Shown here: positions 1 through 9,000 of the stretch, in pieces
How the letters are laid out: each line of letters opens with the position of its first letter
Position numbering within the stretch: the stretch's first letter is position 1
Made by a program: the position numbers and the translations under genes
The notes under the pieces: model-generated
Database searches by the model: none
Seen by the model: the letters and a program-made list of their open reading frames with translations, nothing else
Told to the model about the DNA's origin: nothing
DNA from: Bacteroidota bacterium
GTDB taxonomy: Bacteria > Bacteroidota > Bacteroidia > Flavobacteriales_F > PHOS-HE28
Direction: 5' to 3'
Length of the DNA: 14,326 bases
NCBI GenBank assembly: GCA_023418095.1
Contig: JAEZDL010000179.1
Location: 1-14,326 of the forward strand

Positions 1-302
1 ACATAATAGATCCCAGTGCTCCAATCGATCGAAGCCATGGATCCGCTTAGCGGCTGGCCGGAACCTATGCTAACGTTGGCCAGTCCGTAGGCGTTGGTGG
101 TGACCGCGTGTTCTTCATCATAAACCACTGGTCCGGTGTTGCTGCCTTGTAGCAGCGAGATGCGCAGGGTTACGGATGAGTTCGGCAAGGCGAGTCCCGA
201 TGGGTCGCGTAGGATGGCCTGGTAGCTGAATTCGAGCGGAGCCTGTGCCCATGTGTGCCCGATCAACAGCAAGGCGAACAGAAGTGCGAGTGAGTGTCTC
301 AT
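1..302 (-). CDS. Secreted 'YQA' domain protein, 3' end beyond the window
   Basis: This gene starts with ATG at 302-300 and stays open to the left edge, so about 100 N-terminal residues are visible. Residues 1 to about 18 form a clear signal peptide: MRHS, then a Leu/Ala-rich core (LALLFALLLIG), ending HTWAQA. The mature part begins PLEFSYQAILRDPSGLALPN, followed by SVTLRISLLQGS, YDEEHAVTTNAYGLANVSIG and DWSTGIYYV. This order (YQA-R-D-x-G, a 'RISLL-G' strand, 'HxVTTNxxGL', then a tryptophan strand) matches a beta-sandwich domain common at the N-terminus of Bacteroidota secreted proteins, which often carry collagen-like, tail-fibre-like or T9SS sorting regions further on. Those C-terminal parts are outside the window. 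The start lies three bases after the stop of the T9SS-sorted gene upstream, so the two are probably co-transcribed. The family is recognised by motif memory only, and the molecular role is unknown. Confidence 0.85.
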   Translation of the reverse strand, partial: MRHSLALLFALLLIGHTWAQAPLEFSYQAILRDPSGLALPNSSVTLRISLLQGSNTGPVVYDEEHAVTTNAYGLANVSIGSGQPLSGSMASIDWSTGIYY

Positions 303-305
303 GGC

Positions 306-773
306 TTAGCGGGTAACGGTTATCTTATAGGAGTAAGGGATCTGTTGAGGGGTGAAGAGGCGGAAGACATACGATCCGCTGGAGAATCGCTGCATGTCCA
401 GTGTCGTGAGCCGGTCGTTCAAGTGGCCCTGAAGGACCCTCGCTCCTTTGGCATCGATCATCTCATAGGCATGGCCTTTCGCGGCATCTCCGAGATCGAT
501 GTGGAGCTCATGTCTTGTAGGGTTCGGGTAAAGCACGATGTGTGGCGGTGGAATGGATCCCACATCCGTGATGATGTAGGCCCAGGGCTGTTCGAATCCC
601 TGGGTGAGCGCGGCATCAGCGGATACCGCCGTGTTGATCACCGGCTCGCCGATGGTGTAGGCGATCGAGCCGCCGGGTTGAACATGTTCGGTGCCTGAGG
701 TGGCTACCACCTGCTGCGCCTCGAGCGTATTGCTCAGGACCATGCTTAGTATCAGGATGCTTGTCTCTTTCAT
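306..773 (-). CDS. Small secreted protein with T9SS type A C-terminal sorting domain
   Basis: This encodes a 155-residue protein. The reading frame extends to a GTG at 797, but the ATG at 773-771 places a normal signal peptide at the start (MKETSILILSMVLSNTLEAQ, cleavage likely after EAQ) and is preferred. Residues 21-65 contain VVATSG, GGSIAYTIGEPVINTA and LTQGFEQPW. This 'xATxG...GxxxxTxGEPV.T...LTQGFxQP' pattern often precedes sorting domains in Bacteroidota. Residues about 80-155 are a T9SS type A sorting domain: LYPNPT at 81-86, a HIDL strand, the MIDAKGARVLQG turn, LDMQRFSSGSYVFRL, and a final YKITVTR. Such domains direct export through the T9SS and attachment to, or release from, the outer surface, and are normally cleaved off. 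Only about 45 mature residues precede the sorting part, so this is a minimal cargo of unknown role. It heads a likely two-gene unit with the YQA-domain gene. Confidence 0.88.
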   Translation of the reverse strand: MKETSILILSMVLSNTLEAQQVVATSGTEHVQPGGSIAYTIGEPVINTAVSADAALTQGFEQPWAYIITDVGSIPPPHIVLYPNPTRHELHIDLGDAAKGHAYEMIDAKGARVLQGHLNDRLTTLDMQRFSSGSYVFRLFTPQQIPYSYKITVTR

Positions 774-832
774 GGGCGTGGGCTTCGGTTGCTGCACAGC
801 TTGGCGCGCTGCACATGGAGTGATTAGGAGAA

Positions 833-864
833 GCGAAGTACTCCCACCGTGGAAGGCGCATCAA
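833..864 (-). promoter_or_regulatory. Weak Bacteroidota-type promoter candidate
   Basis: On the minus strand a TTG (864-862) is followed after 21 bases by TACTTCGC (840-833). The Bacteroidota housekeeping promoter is roughly TTG or TTTG, 17-23 bases, then TAnnTTTG. The spacing fits, but the -7 element keeps only TA and one of the later T residues. If it is real, it would start a leader of about 50-60 bases before the T9SS-sorted gene at 773. The call rests on pattern and position only. Confidence 0.22.
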
Positions 865-880
865 TACCACGTTGGTGGTA
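865..880. repeat. Short perfect inverted repeat, possible operator
   Basis: TACCAC (865-870) and GTGGTA (875-880) form a perfect 6-bp inverted repeat around a 4-base centre (GTTG). It lies between the fibronectin gene and the T9SS-sorted gene and directly adjoins the TTG of the candidate promoter. It is small enough to arise by chance. The position would suit a regulator site or a small RNA hairpin, but nothing else supports either. Confidence 0.25.
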
Positions 881-929
881 CCTGTTCTTCGGCCATATGC
901 GCGATGCCCCGGATCACGGGAATAAAGGA

Positions 930-956
930 TCAGTACGACGATCAATGTCGTACTGA
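930..956 (-). terminator. Stem-loop after the three-gene operon, likely terminator
   Basis: TCAGTACGAC (930-939) and GTCGTACTGA (947-956) are perfect 10-bp arms around a 7-base loop. The stem begins 20 bases after the stop codon of the fibronectin gene (TAA at 979-977), where a transcription terminator for that operon would be expected. The sequence after the stem on the minus strand is TCCTTTATTC, only moderately T-rich, so intrinsic termination may be inefficient, or the hairpin may instead protect the 3' end of the mRNA. The stem itself is directly visible; its function is inferred. Confidence 0.55.
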
Positions 957-976
957 AAGGAAAGATTTGGAAAGGG

Positions 977-3037
977 TTAGCGGAGCTCTACGGCATTGCT
1001 GCTTTCGCTGATACCGGATGAAGCGCCGCTCTCCAGGATCGCCTGCAACATGTATCGATAATTGCCGCGGCTTCCGAGCCCGGCATCCGTGTATCGATCA
1101 CGATCACCAGGCACTGAAGCGATGGCCACCGGCGCAGCATCGTCCTTCCTGCGATAAAGCACGTAGTGCTTCACCTTTTCTTCAGGTCTAATCCATTCCA
1201 GTTCAACGGTGCGTGATGCGGCGTCGAGCCTGGCCTGCACCGATCGGATCGGCTTGGTCTTGAGCTTTGCGTGCACGCGTACATCGAGCGGGCGTTGCTC
1301 ACGCGAAACGTTGCCGGCGCTATCGATCGCGCTAAGGCGATAGCTGTAGTACTTCGGTCCGGATACGTTCCGATCGTCGTACGATCTGTTGTTGATCGAA
1401 GCAGGCCATTGAGCGATCCGCTTCCATTCCGTTGAATCCTGTGACTTCCTGAACAACTCATAGGAGGTCACATCGCCACTTGAACTTGGCACGATCGAGA
1501 AGGTAACGGAGGTATCGCTCACTGAATAATCCTTGAACAATGGCGGCACCGGGCGGATCGTATCGGGCCGGTGCAGCGTAAGCATCTCGCTCATGCCACT
1601 GTGGTTGAAATTCCGATCCACGGCGACCACGCGGAAATGGATCCGGGGTGTCAACGAATTCAATGTGATCGCATGCTGGAATGTCGTATCCGGATGCGGA
1701 TCGGGCGTGAGGTTCGTGAATTCATGATCCGCCTGGTTCGCGAAGAACACGCGATATCCCTGGATGTCCTCTTCACTTCCCATCCGCCAATTCAGCTTCA
1801 CCACGCCGCTGCTATCGATCGTACCGGCGAGCCCGATCGGATCCGCCGGCGGAATTGAGTCCACGAGAAAGCCATAGGCCGAAAGGGAAACGGATGCGTT
1901 CCCGGCGGTATCGACCGCCCAAACCCGGTAGTGGTTCTCGCCACGCAATGTTCCGGATGGATCAGTGAAGGATCGTACGTCGACCGGGAGCAGTGCATCA
2001 TGCAATGGTCGGTATGCGGCTGTGGCCGCATAGGCCTTCTCCACACGGAATCCTTTCAGGTCCGCTGCCTTTTCCGGCTGCTCCCATAGCACGACCAGAT
2101 CGCCGTTCCGATCCTCGACCCCTTTGATCACAGGATTCGCCGGAGCTGTTCGATCGCGACCCATGGCCAGTATCTCCTGTGATGGCTCCGATGTTTCCCC
2201 GAACGCAGTGATCCCGCGCAACCGGTAGCGGTACGTCATGTAATTTCCTGCGATGCTCGTATCGGTGAAGAAATGCCGCCGATCGGTCGCGGTGGTATCG
2301 CGAAAGGTCTGCACGTATGGCGAAGTGTTCAGCCGGGTCCATTCGCCGTTACCGGCAGAACGTTCGATCCAGAACGCAGTGAACGCACCGTTGGCAACAT
2401 CGTTCATCCATTCCAGGGTCACCTGGCCTTCCACCTCTTTTGCGTGCAATTCCGGACCGATCGGAATAAGGTCGGGCCCCATGCTTCTGTTCACTGCGAT
2501 CATCGCGGTATCAGGTCTTTCAGGATCCAGGGCGATAACACGGTACAGGTACAGCATGTTCGGCGCAAGATCGCGATCCACCCAACGCAGACCGAGCGCA
2601 TCCGCAGCGCTTGCATCGAGATCGGCGCTCAGCATCGCGATTGAGAACCGCATCCGTGAAGCGTTCGCCGCATCCGCGATCGTACTGAGGTCCTCGATCT
2701 TCGGCGCGATGGAGAACTGCTGGCCATGCAGCGCCTGACCGGCTGTCGCCAGGTATTTCGATCCGCCATCGGCCTCTGCCTTGAATCGCTCAACGTTCCA
2801 GGGGCGGATCACCTCGGTGTTCAACTGCTCCGGGATCGGCCTGCCAGCAAGGTCGCGGTGCATGGAAAGTCGTTCCACCTTGTAACCGGCCGCGTTGTAG
2901 CGATCCCACGCGACCGGGCTCAAAGGCGCCCACCGCAATACGACCGAATCGGGCGTATTCCTTGCGATCACATGGAATGTTTGTGCGTGCATGCCAATGA
3001 ACGGCAGCAGCATCAGTATGAAGATCGTGGTCCTCAT
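977..3037 (-). CDS. Secreted protein of tandem fibronectin type III modules
   Basis: This encodes a 686-residue protein. The start is the ATG at 3037-3035, which overlaps the stop of the giant gene as ATGA and begins a signal peptide (MRTTIFILMLLPFIGMHAQ, cleavage after HAQ). An open extension back to a GTG at 3208 only re-reads the end of the giant gene in another frame. The mature protein consists of fibronectin type III-like modules with the usual 'VxLxW...GYxVxR...YxYRVxAxD' strands, at about 20-185, 193-292, 298-392, 396-490, 496-588 and 597-686. The first module is oversized: a probably helical stretch at about 80-150 (AEADGGSKYLATAGQALHG; MRFSIAMLSADLDASAADAL) sits between its early strands and LYLYRVIALD. 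I recall similar first modules in other Bacteroidota fibronectin proteins. There is no T9SS sorting domain, lipobox or enzyme motif; the C-terminus simply ends a module (SNAVELR). The likely role is a binding or scaffold partner of the giant protein in the envelope or on the surface. Confidence 0.9.
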   Translation of the reverse strand: MRTTIFILMLLPFIGMHAQTFHVIARNTPDSVVLRWAPLSPVAWDRYNAAGYKVERLSMHRDLAGRPIPEQLNTEVIRPWNVERFKAEADGGSKYLATAGQALHGQQFSIAPKIEDLSTIADAANASRMRFSIAMLSADLDASAADALGLRWVDRDLAPNMLYLYRVIALDPERPDTAMIAVNRSMGPDLIPIGPELHAKEVEGQVTLEWMNDVANGAFTAFWIERSAGNGEWTRLNTSPYVQTFRDTTATDRRHFFTDTSIAGNYMTYRYRLRGITAFGETSEPSQEILAMGRDRTAPANPVIKGVEDRNGDLVVLWEQPEKAADLKGFRVEKAYAATAAYRPLHDALLPVDVRSFTDPSGTLRGENHYRVWAVDTAGNASVSLSAYGFLVDSIPPADPIGLAGTIDSSGVVKLNWRMGSEEDIQGYRVFFANQADHEFTNLTPDPHPDTTFQHAITLNSLTPRIHFRVVAVDRNFNHSGMSEMLTLHRPDTIRPVPPLFKDYSVSDTSVTFSIVPSSSGDVTSYELFRKSQDSTEWKRIAQWPASINNRSYDDRNVSGPKYYSYRLSAIDSAGNVSREQRPLDVRVHAKLKTKPIRSVQARLDAASRTVELEWIRPEEKVKHYVLYRRKDDAAPVAIASVPGDRDRYTDAGLGSRGNYRYMLQAILESGASSGISESSNAVELR

Positions 3038-6000
3038 GGCGCTGTGAAGAAGTTCACTTGTCCGCCCAGGCTCCCCAGGTTCCCCAGGTTCACGTTCGTT
3101 TGTATCACGATCGGCGGGGTGGTGCCGGTGGGATGGTCGTACACCGCCGTACCGGACAAGGGCGGGAAAGTAGGTCCGCTGGAGAAGTAGAGGATCGTTG
3201 GGATGCACTCACCCGGTGGATCCTGGAAATGGAAATTCACCGTGTAATTCCCCTGGTACATGTTGCGGTAGGTGTGGCCCAGGAAGGTCTTCATGTTCGA
3301 TCGCACCGGCTCGGGTATGAAGCTTTCCACCGCATAGGGCGATCCATAGTTGTCGATGATGTTCGCAGTGATCGTCTGCATCCGGTCGAAATCCTGCTTC
3401 ACGTAGGTTCCGCTGGTGACCTTGAGGTAGAGCGATGCGTTCGCAGGACCGCCGTCAGAGAGTTCGTCCGAGAAATTCGCTTCCGCACCAAGGCCGATCG
3501 GTGCACTTTCCTGTTGGGACAATGGCCCGGAGAGGTCGTTGTAGGGATGGAAGTGTACCGTATTCACCGGCGGTATCCCGATCGTATCGGGGCCGTAGAT
3601 AATCCAATTCATTCCAAAGGGACCGTTCACCACCGTTTGTCCGCGGATCAAACGCAGCGAAGTGAGGTTCTGCGAACTGTTCAGGATGTTCTGGTAATAG
3701 GTGTAGATCACCGGCTGGTTCCAGTTGGTGTTCCAGATCCCGGTGCGTGCTTCCGAGAACTTCACCAAAGGAGCGATGCTTCCCGTGGTGAACGTATGAC
3801 CTCGCCCATCGAACACATCGAAAGGCTCACCGGAGAACCAGGGTTGAAGAACTTCGAAGGATGATCCTGCGGGATTCGCGAGGTGTTGTGTGCCCGAGTG
3901 ACCGAACGACGCGGCCTTCGCGGCAAGCGTGCGGTGCATCGATGTGCGGAAGCTGTAGTCGTACAGCAGTTTTTCATTCGCCTTCACATTGTATCCGCTC
4001 AACATCCGGCGGTTCAGGTTCGCGAGGCCCTGGTATACCGAAGTGGATTGTGTCGTAACCTCGGCGGACATCATCGTGGCGAGCGGAGCCGCCGATGCCT
4101 GGATGATATCGAACGGGCTCGAGGGTGCGACGATGCTATCGCGCCAGATCAGCTGGATCGCATAGATGCTGGCCGATGACAGTTCGGGCACATCGAAGAA
4201 TACCATCGACTTGCCGGAATGCGTGACCGTCGCGTTCGTTTCAGTGATCGCGGAACCGTTGCGTGGTACGAAGAGCACCTTGTAATTGCGAACGGTATTC
4301 GCAGCCGTGGGTTGGGCGAATACGGGTGTACCGCTCATGTCGCTCTTCAACTGGATCACACCTTTGCGGCATTCATCCTGAAGGAAGAACCGTTGCCCGG
4401 TGAAGGGATACGTGTAGTCCACATAGCTGGGAATGATCTTGTCCGGCCCGGCTCCTGTCCTGAACACATTCGTCTGATCCCAGAACACGGGCTGGCCATC
4501 TTTCAAAGCCGCCGCCCATGCGCCATTTTTCAGTTCCTCCACTTTGAGCTTGATCCTTACCGAATGTGTCGTATTGGGTTTGAGGAACGCCGCGGGTACG
4601 AGCGTCATCTGATCCTTGGTTAGCGCGGTTATCGTGGAAACGTTCAGCACGTTCAATCCCTCCTTCAACTCGAAGGTCTCCACCTTCAGGCGGAAGGTGC
4701 GCAGCAGACGACTGCCATCATCCTGCACCTGGTACACATCGAATGGCGTATCGATCTTCATGTTGAAGACCACGGATGGATCGACCCCGCAATCGACCCC
4801 TGCGTAGTTGTAGGTGATGCCATCATTGTAGCGTGGAGTGAGATCCCCGATCGGCACAAGGCCGCTGAGGATATCCTCGTTCGGTGGATCGCATGGTTCG
4901 CCCAGTTCGAAGGGGAAGGTGAAATCGCCGCTAACCGCGCCATGCAACACGCTGTAGCTCCCGCTTACGGCACCTTTCAACCAGGTGGGATCCGGGAAGC
5001 CGCCTTGCAACATGGCGGCCGCTCCAACGGTGAAGATGTCCACTTCGCCTTCGTGCACGTAGATGTCCACGTACAGACTTACACCACCGCTGAGGTAGGC
5101 ATACACCTGCCCCTTGGCGTACCAGCCGTTCACGCCGATCGTCCCGCCCTCGCCCATGCCATGGCATGTGGTCTCGCCCATGTCCAGCAGCGCAATATCA
5201 AGGCCGGCCGCTGCCACCATGTTGAACCGCAGCAGCAGGAACTTCAGTTTCTCTTCTACGGACATGCGTGCACCGAATGCAAAGCCGTTACCGTTCTGCA
5301 CCTGTGCACTTCGGGTGAAGTAATTCGCGGGGATCGCCTCCATCACGTTGGCCGGTGGATCGGCCGCTGGTGGCAGGTCCTCACCGATCATGATGTACGC
5401 TTCAGTTTCGAAAATACCGAGGAAGTCGAGCCCGATCGGTGTAGTGGGCGTTCCCGCGAACAAGTGCCATGTATCCGGCGTCACCAGCAATTCAACGTTA
5501 CCGGCGAGGTCGTTTGGGCCGGTACCGGTCACTTTGCCACCGGTCAAAGAAACATACAGGGCAAAATTCGCCGAGAACACATCGTTTGGTAGATCGTAGG
5601 AGATCTCGGCTGTGCCGTGAACAGGGTTATATAGCCGATCGGTCCGTTCGGCCATGAAGTACACGTTCCCGTTGAGGAACATGGTGGAAACACCTCCGGT
5701 GGAACTGAGCGTAGCACCCACGGTGACATCAGCATTGTAGGCGGTGCCGCCACCTGTATTGCCGAACACCATGGTCCCTTGGAATCCATAGGATGTATTG
5801 GGGCCCGGCGCGTAGGTGACATTGGTGAGCGTAAGTCCCGGTGGCGCTTCTTCCATGTCCTGGTTCGCGATCTGCGAGTTCGTCAGTTGCTGTGCACCCA
5901 CCAATGGCGATGTGCGTTGCATATGGTACCACGCGCCGCCCCCGAAACCATAGATCGTGAACCCTGGGTAAACGTCGATGCCATTGTCCATCACGGCCAT

Positions 6001-9000
6001 CGCATCGGCGAACCAGTAGCGCAAGCCATCCTTGTTGCCGAATTGCATCGCGGCGCGGACCTTCAACTTTCCCTTCATGAACTCGGCGTTCAACAGGCCC
6101 TTTATTCCATCGCCGTAGGTGGCATCGCCTTCGTAGAAGCGAAGCCCACCATGCACTTTCACCACGCCTACATCGCCCATCACGCCGATCGAATCGAGCT
6201 CGAGCGAATGGTGGCCCCACTGATGCATTGAAGTGGTGTTCAATTCACCAAGCAGCGCCAATCGCGTGGTCGCGGTGAACACATTCACATCGCCGGTAAG
6301 GTTCAAATTCAGATCGAACACCAATCCTGCCATCGGTGTACCGTTCAGATCGCGCCGATCGATCCCGATATTGGTGATGCTGACCGGGAAGCCTCCCACT
6401 TTTCGCACCGGCTGCTCCTCATCCGGCAGCAATTCATCTTCCGCGCCACCGATCCATTTCTGCGGACTGGTGAAGGAGAACGTGGCGCTGTCACCGGCAT
6501 TGGTGTATGGCGCTTTCGTGCGGAACGTGAGGTTGTTGAAATGGATGTCCCTGAAGTTCATCCGGCCGATCTTCGGCATGGTCTGGTCGATCGTGATCTT
6601 GCCATGCAACATCATTTCGGCCACTGTACCAAGCGAATCGTGCCCAATGGTGGCCGTGATATTACTGGTCTCGTCGAGCACGAGCGTTGAATGCCAGAGC
6701 GGCGCATTGATATCGCTCTTCGGTTGCACGATGAATTGTGCGTACCAATCATCGGTGGCGATTGTCTGGTGTACCATCGCGCTGTAAACGAGAAGTGTAT
6801 CGGTCACCGGAAGATGGATCCGCCCCTTGAAACCCGCCTGACTGAAGGAATTCGCAACAATGTTCAACTGCAGCGTATCGATCGAATAACCCCAGCCATC
6901 CAGGCTTCCTTCATCAACTCCAAGAATGTTCGCCGCCTTGATGCTGCAAGACAATCCCTGGTAACGGTCCAGCAACATATCATCCACTATGAAGGTGACG
7001 CGGCCCGGGTTGTCGAACGCTTCGATCCCTTCGGGCAGCCGCACCATCGCCCGCTTTAGATAGAATCCTTTCCAGATCGGCAGCAGGGTGCCCGGCGGAC
7101 TTTGTTGCACATTCACCGGTAACTGTTCCGGAATTGACATGTTCGGCGGATTGGTGTGCGACGCAACATCAAGCCATGCTTCCTGCACTTCGAAGCCCCA
7201 ACCTTTGCCGCCCTTTACATGGAATGGTTTGTTGAAGTCCATGCGTGTGATGAAGCCGCTTCTACCGGCGCGCGCCTTGAACGCTCCGACGATCTTTGTC
7301 GGACCATCGCCTCCATCGGCCATGTCCTCCACGAGTTTTTCCTGGCTGAAGCGGAATTCGCCGTCGATCTGAATCGCGCGGAAACCGCGGCAATCCCATG
7401 CGACGAACGTTCCGGAATCCGCCACGTTCATGAAGTCGAGACCGTTGAATCGTGTCGCTTTGATCAACAACGTATCGTTATCCGAAGAAACGCCTGCTTT
7501 GATATCATCGAGCAGGTAGAGCGTTGCCTGTTGTGTTACACAGCCAACGCCATCCGGCCGGAACGGAACATCCATGTTGCCAAGGCTGAGGTTGAAGTCC
7601 CAGTCCGGGATCGGGAAGCTCATGCCTGCGTTCAATGTGGCGAGCGTATCGGTGAATCGCATTGCGAGAATGCCGATGATCAGGTTGCCTTCCGGCGTAT
7701 ATTGATCGATCGCGATCGGTAATCCCATCGGCACTCCAGGCGTCAACTGGCTCACCAGCCGGCCGGTGGTGTTCACGAAACTTTCGATCACCAGCGCCTG
7801 TTCCTGGTTCATTCCCGCGAGCAGCGATCCGCCTTCGATCCATGCGGGAGGTATGATGTCCGCATTGTCGTAGATCCCTTTCACCGCACCATCGTACATC
7901 TTCATTTGATGATTGATGCTGATGTTCTGGAAAGACACTTTCAGATCGGTGCTCATGAACGGCACTGGGATCGTTCCCTGACCACTTGCCTTGTTCGCAG
8001 TCCATGTGATCTGGGTCACTTTCATATCGAATGCGCCAACTTTCACGATATCGTTGATCTGCACCGTATCGATCGGAACGCGTTCTTCCAAGGGTACCCT
8101 GGCGATCTCGCACGAAGCCATGCATTCCGCCGGACGAATACTATCAACCGGCTGCTCAGGCGTTGTCGGCGCCGTGATGCGGAACTTGCGGATCGGCCCT
8201 TCGTGATAGGCCTCACCAGCCGTCATATTCGGATCGAGCATCCATTTCACGCGCCAGTAATAGGTGCCGGTATCCTCGGGAGTGAATTGATAACTGACCT
8301 CTTTGTACAATTGATCGCGAAGACAATCCTCTTCACACAAATGATCTCTGGATGGCAGGTGCATACCAGCGCCGAGCCGTCCATCCTCGCTCGCCACGGG
8401 TACCTGGAAATCCTGCGTGCGCGAGACTTCGAGCACCCAGCGTTCATCGATCGTACCATCGACTTGCACTGCACTTCCGCCGCCTTCAGGCAGATACCAG
8501 ATCGGATAGGGTGGTGTAAGCCGCGCCGGGGCTTCGGCCGTTTTGAAGCGCAGTTCCACTGGTGCGAATCCCTGTAACGTGCTGTCGCCGCCGTTCTTTG
8601 GGATCTCGGCTTCGTGTTCCGGTAGCAGCGGCCGCGGCCGGCCCATTCCGCCCACGAACGTTCCAGTTATCGTTCCGGTCGATAGGTTCGATCCGTAGTA
8701 GTCCAGGCTGACCTCGAGATCCGCGGATAGATCGTATTTCTTTCCGCGGAAGAAGAACTTATTGCCGACATGTTCGAGCGGACCATAGATGTTCACGTGT
8801 GAAGCGTGATACTCGGTCATATTGAAGTTCGGATCGGGAATTGCCGCGCGCAATAAGGCCTGTTGCGTGATGTGCGCACCATTGTACCAATGGATCAATC
8901 TGGTGATGAAGTTGAAGGAATTGCCATTCTCCAGAACCGTGAGCTGACTGTTGAAGTATTTGTATTTCGCGTATGGATCGAAGCGCTGGATGATCGGGAT

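Noticed and set aside
908..920. CCCG-GATCA-CGGG inverted repeat
   Set aside because: A 4-bp stem without a T-tract is expected by chance at this composition.
616..945. 109-residue minus-strand frame spanning the intergenic gap and the T9SS-sorted gene
   Set aside because: It starts inside the stem-loop, overlaps the real gene out of frame and has no recognisable domain.
3038..3208. N-terminal extension of the fibronectin gene with a collagen-like EPGEPGEPG stretch
   Set aside because: It overlaps the C-terminal coding sequence of the giant protein in another frame and precedes a perfect signal peptide at the ATG at 3037.
3058..3864. 268-residue open frame on the plus strand, and other long plus-strand frames (e.g. 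4942-5592, 7906-8577, 11043-11627)
   Set aside because: They lie wholly inside strongly coding minus-strand genes, their products are rich in Arg, His and Cys without domains or signal peptides, and they are explained as antisense shadows of high-GC codons.
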